The notes under the pieces: model-generated
The model's input: the letters and a program-made list of their open reading frames with translations, nothing else
What the model was told of the DNA's origin: nothing
The model's database searches: none
Program-made: the position numbers and the translations under genes
NCBI GenBank assembly: GCA_029309925.1
Contig: JARKND010000001.1
Span: 1 to 64,000 of the forward strand
Direction: 5' to 3'
Source: Fulvivirgaceae bacterium JP3-4
GTDB lineage: Bacteria > Bacteroidota > Bacteroidia > Cytophagales > Cyclobacteriaceae
DNA: 64,000 bases
Shown: positions 62,571-64,000 of the stretch, in pieces
How the letters are laid out: each line of letters starts with the position of its first letter
How positions within the stretch are numbered: position 1 is the stretch's first letter

Positions 62571-63641
62571 TTAAGCAACGTCAACTGACTTGTCGAGGTA
62601 TACGTCCTGGATCGCGTTCAGGATTTCGACACCTTCTTTCATAGGACGCTGGAAGGACTTTCTTCCGGAGATCAATCCCATACCACCTGCGCGCTTGTTA
62701 ACCACTGCCGTACGCACTGCATCGGCAAGATCGCTTGCGCCTTTTGACTCGCCACCTGAGCTGATCAAACCTGCACGGCCCATGTAGCAGTTCACCACCT
62801 GGTAACGGCAAAGATCGATCGGGTGATCTGAGCTAAGTTCCGTATAAATTTTTTCGTCAAGCTTTCCGTAGCTACTACCACCTGTATTGAGCGCTTTGTA
62901 ACCCCCGTTGTTTTCAGGAAGTTTCTGCTTGATGATATCCGCCTGGATCGTTACGCCAAGGTGGTTCGCCTGACCAGTTAAGTCAGCAGACACGTGATAA
63001 TCTTTTCCGTCTTTTTTGAATGCGCTGTTGCGGATGTAGCACCAGAGGATCGTTGCCATACCAAGTTCACGAGCGCGTTCAAACGCTGCAGCAACTTCCT
63101 GGATCTGACGTGTTGATTGATCAGAACCAAAATAGATGGTAGCACCTACTGCTACGGCACCAAGGTTCCATGCATCTTCAACAGAACCGAACATGATCTG
63201 GTCGGCTTTGTTAGGATAAGTAAGAAGTTCATTGTGGTTGATCTTTACAATGAAAGGAATTTTGTGGGCATACTTGCGTGACATCAATGCAAGACCGCCA
63301 TATGTTGTGGCTACTGCATTGCATCCGCCTTCGATGGCAAGCTTGCAAATATTTTCAGGGTCGAAATAGATCGGGTTTTTAGCAAAAGAAGCACCCGCGC
63401 TGTGCTCAATTCCCTGGTCAATCGGAAGGATCGAAAGGTAGCCGGTGTTGGCGAGACGGCCTGTGCCGAACAATGTCTGCAAGGCGCGCAGTGTAGGCGC
63501 ATTGCGGTTAGAATTCACGAAAATTCTATCTACGAAGTCGGGGCCTGGCAGATGAAGCTGGCTTTTCGATACTGTTTTACTCTGATGTTTCAGCAGGAAT
63601 TCTGCGTCTTTTCCAAGGAGATCTGCGATGTTTCTTCCCAT
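62571..63641 (-). CDS. fbaB: class I fructose-bisphosphate aldolase, FbaB/DhnA type
   Basis: Cleaves fructose 1,6-bisphosphate to glyceraldehyde 3-phosphate and dihydroxyacetone phosphate through a Schiff base with lysine, without metal. The 356-residue protein has the TIM-barrel motifs [14 protein letters not shown] near residue 70, FIVKINHN near 130, and [19 protein letters not shown] near 295 in the phosphate-binding region. The length fits FbaB-type class I aldolases, distinct from metal-dependent FbaA. The start is ATG 63641, with a TAnnTTTG box 31 bases upstream. Confidence 0.93.
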   Translation of the reverse strand: MGRNIADLLGKDAEFLLKHQSKTVSKSQLHLPGPDFVDRIFVNSNRNAPTLRALQTLFGTGRLANTGYLSILPIDQGIEHSAGASFAKNPIYFDPENICKLAIEGGCNAVATTYGGLALMSRKYAHKIPFIVKINHNELLTYPNKADQIMFGSVEDAWNLGAVAVGATIYFGSDQSTRQIQEVAAAFERARELGMATILWCYIRNSAFKKDGKDYHVSADLTGQANHLGVTIQADIIKQKLPENNGGYKALNTGGSSYGKLDEKIYTELSSDHPIDLCRYQVVNCYMGRAGLISSGGESKGASDLADAVRTAVVNKRAGGMGLISGRKSFQRPMKEGVEILNAIQDVYLDKSVDVA

Positions 63642-63660
63642 AGATTCTGTTGCGTTGGTT

Positions 63661-63672
63661 TTAAGGAGGTGA
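63661..63672 (-). other. anti-Shine-Dalgarno-like sequence in the aldolase leader
   Basis: On the minus strand the leader carries TCACCTCCTTAA, the same letters as the 3' end of 16S rRNA (TCACCTCCTT). It lies 20-31 bases upstream of the ATG. The match is 10 bases long and may be chance. Confidence 0.4.
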
Positions 63673-63680
63673 CAAAGTTA
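63673..63680 (-). promoter_or_regulatory. TAnnTTTG box of the aldolase gene
   Basis: TAACTTTG on the minus strand matches the Bacteroidetes -7 box. No clear TTG is found at the usual distance upstream. Confidence 0.55.
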
Positions 63681-63773
63681 TCAATTATTTAATAGTATGC
63701 TAACGAAGGAAAAAATGCGTTTTCTACGATGTTTTCAAACGATTTAGCGGCTTTAGGGGAGGGTCTGAAAAGG

Positions 63774-63808
63774 AAAAAAGCCATCCCGAATACTTCAGGA
63801 TGGCTTTC
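63774..63808 (-). terminator. terminator after rplS
   Basis: AGCCATCC and GGATGGCT (63779-63786 and 63798-63805) pair. On the minus strand the stem is followed by TTTTTTCC. It lies 20 bases after the stop of rplS. Confidence 0.88.
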
Positions 63809-63827
63809 AGTTATTTCTAAAATGGCC

Positions 63828-64000
63828 TTAGATCTTTTCTTTGATACGTGCAGATTTACCCTGACGACCTTTCATGTAGTAAAGCTTCGCTCTTCTTACT
63901 TTACCCTCTTTCACAATCTCGATCTTATCGATAGAAGGAGAGACAATTGGGAAGATACGCTCAACACCTACTCCATTGGATACTTTTCTAACAGTGAAGG
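63828..64000 (-). CDS. rplS: 50S ribosomal protein L19, C-terminal part
   Basis: The last 57 codons are present and the start lies beyond the window. The translated end reads [17 protein letters not shown] onward, then VREGKV-like residues and ARIKEKI, and is typical L19. It usually ends an operon with 16S rRNA processing and tRNA methylation genes; here it is followed by a terminator. Confidence 0.93.
   Translation of the reverse strand, partial: FTVRKVSNGVGVERIFPIVSPSIDKIEIVKEGKVRRAKLYYMKGRQGKSARIKEKI

Overview
The window comes from a member of the Bacteroidetes, most likely the order Cytophagales (inference). The evidence is a SusC/SusD pair, SecD and SecF fused in one polypeptide, paired FKBP lipoproteins, a eukaryote-like class I ribonucleotide reductase, and promoters of the Bacteroidetes form TTG-N18/19-TAnnTTTG rather than -35/-10 boxes. 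There is no phage, insertion sequence, CRISPR array or tRNA gene. Most of the window is chromosomal housekeeping with one large accessory island.

Layout. 1-660: the end of an rRNA operon (5S rRNA and terminator), then about 450 bases of non-coding DNA made of hairpins and short repeats. 0.66-12.2 kb: housekeeping genes (uridine kinase, SecDF, RdgB, two FKBP lipoproteins, an NrnA-like phosphoesterase, Ndk, RuvB, ApbE, a ZIP transporter). 12.2-28.3 kb: a surface-glycan island with three radical SAM enzymes, four methyltransferases, two GT4 and three GT2 glycosyltransferases, two O-antigen ligase/polymerase-like membrane proteins, a nucleotidyltransferase-like protein and a flavin-reductase-like protein. 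Eleven of these form one tightly overlapping minus-strand operon (17.6-28.3 kb). 28.4-34.5 kb: acetyl-CoA synthetase, then a three-gene operon of two SGNH hydrolases and an AlgI-type MBOAT acyltransferase, which together look like an export-linked O-acetylation machine. 34.5-47.5 kb: an HPP membrane protein, a membrane-bound AraC regulator, an FtsX-type permease and a run of secreted proteins (kelch, tandem pseudo-hydrolase, calycin-like, LolA-like, sortilin-type propeller), then a GxxExxY protein. 47.7-52.3 kb: NrdB-NrdA, then ribosomal proteins L21 and L27. 52.7-57.4 kb: SusC/SusD. 57.4-64 kb: HemE, a second FtsX-type permease, AccD, class I fructose-bisphosphate aldolase and the end of ribosomal protein L19.

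The most unusual signals are not ordinary genes. At least five intergenic loci carry tandem arrays with an exact seven-base period. Three of them share one unit type, consensus (G/T)CATTAG, and one of these reverses orientation in the middle. Near the rRNA end, two hairpins share the loop GATT and have stems that differ by compensated base changes. Among proteins, AccD has lost all four cysteines of its zinc ribbon, and an 858-residue protein has two alpha/beta-hydrolase domains that both lack the nucleophilic serine. The 16-kb glycan island, with two cobalamin-type radical SAM proteins and methyltransferases carrying an unusual E-x-N-x-G-[TS]-G motif, is the best candidate for an undescribed pathway.
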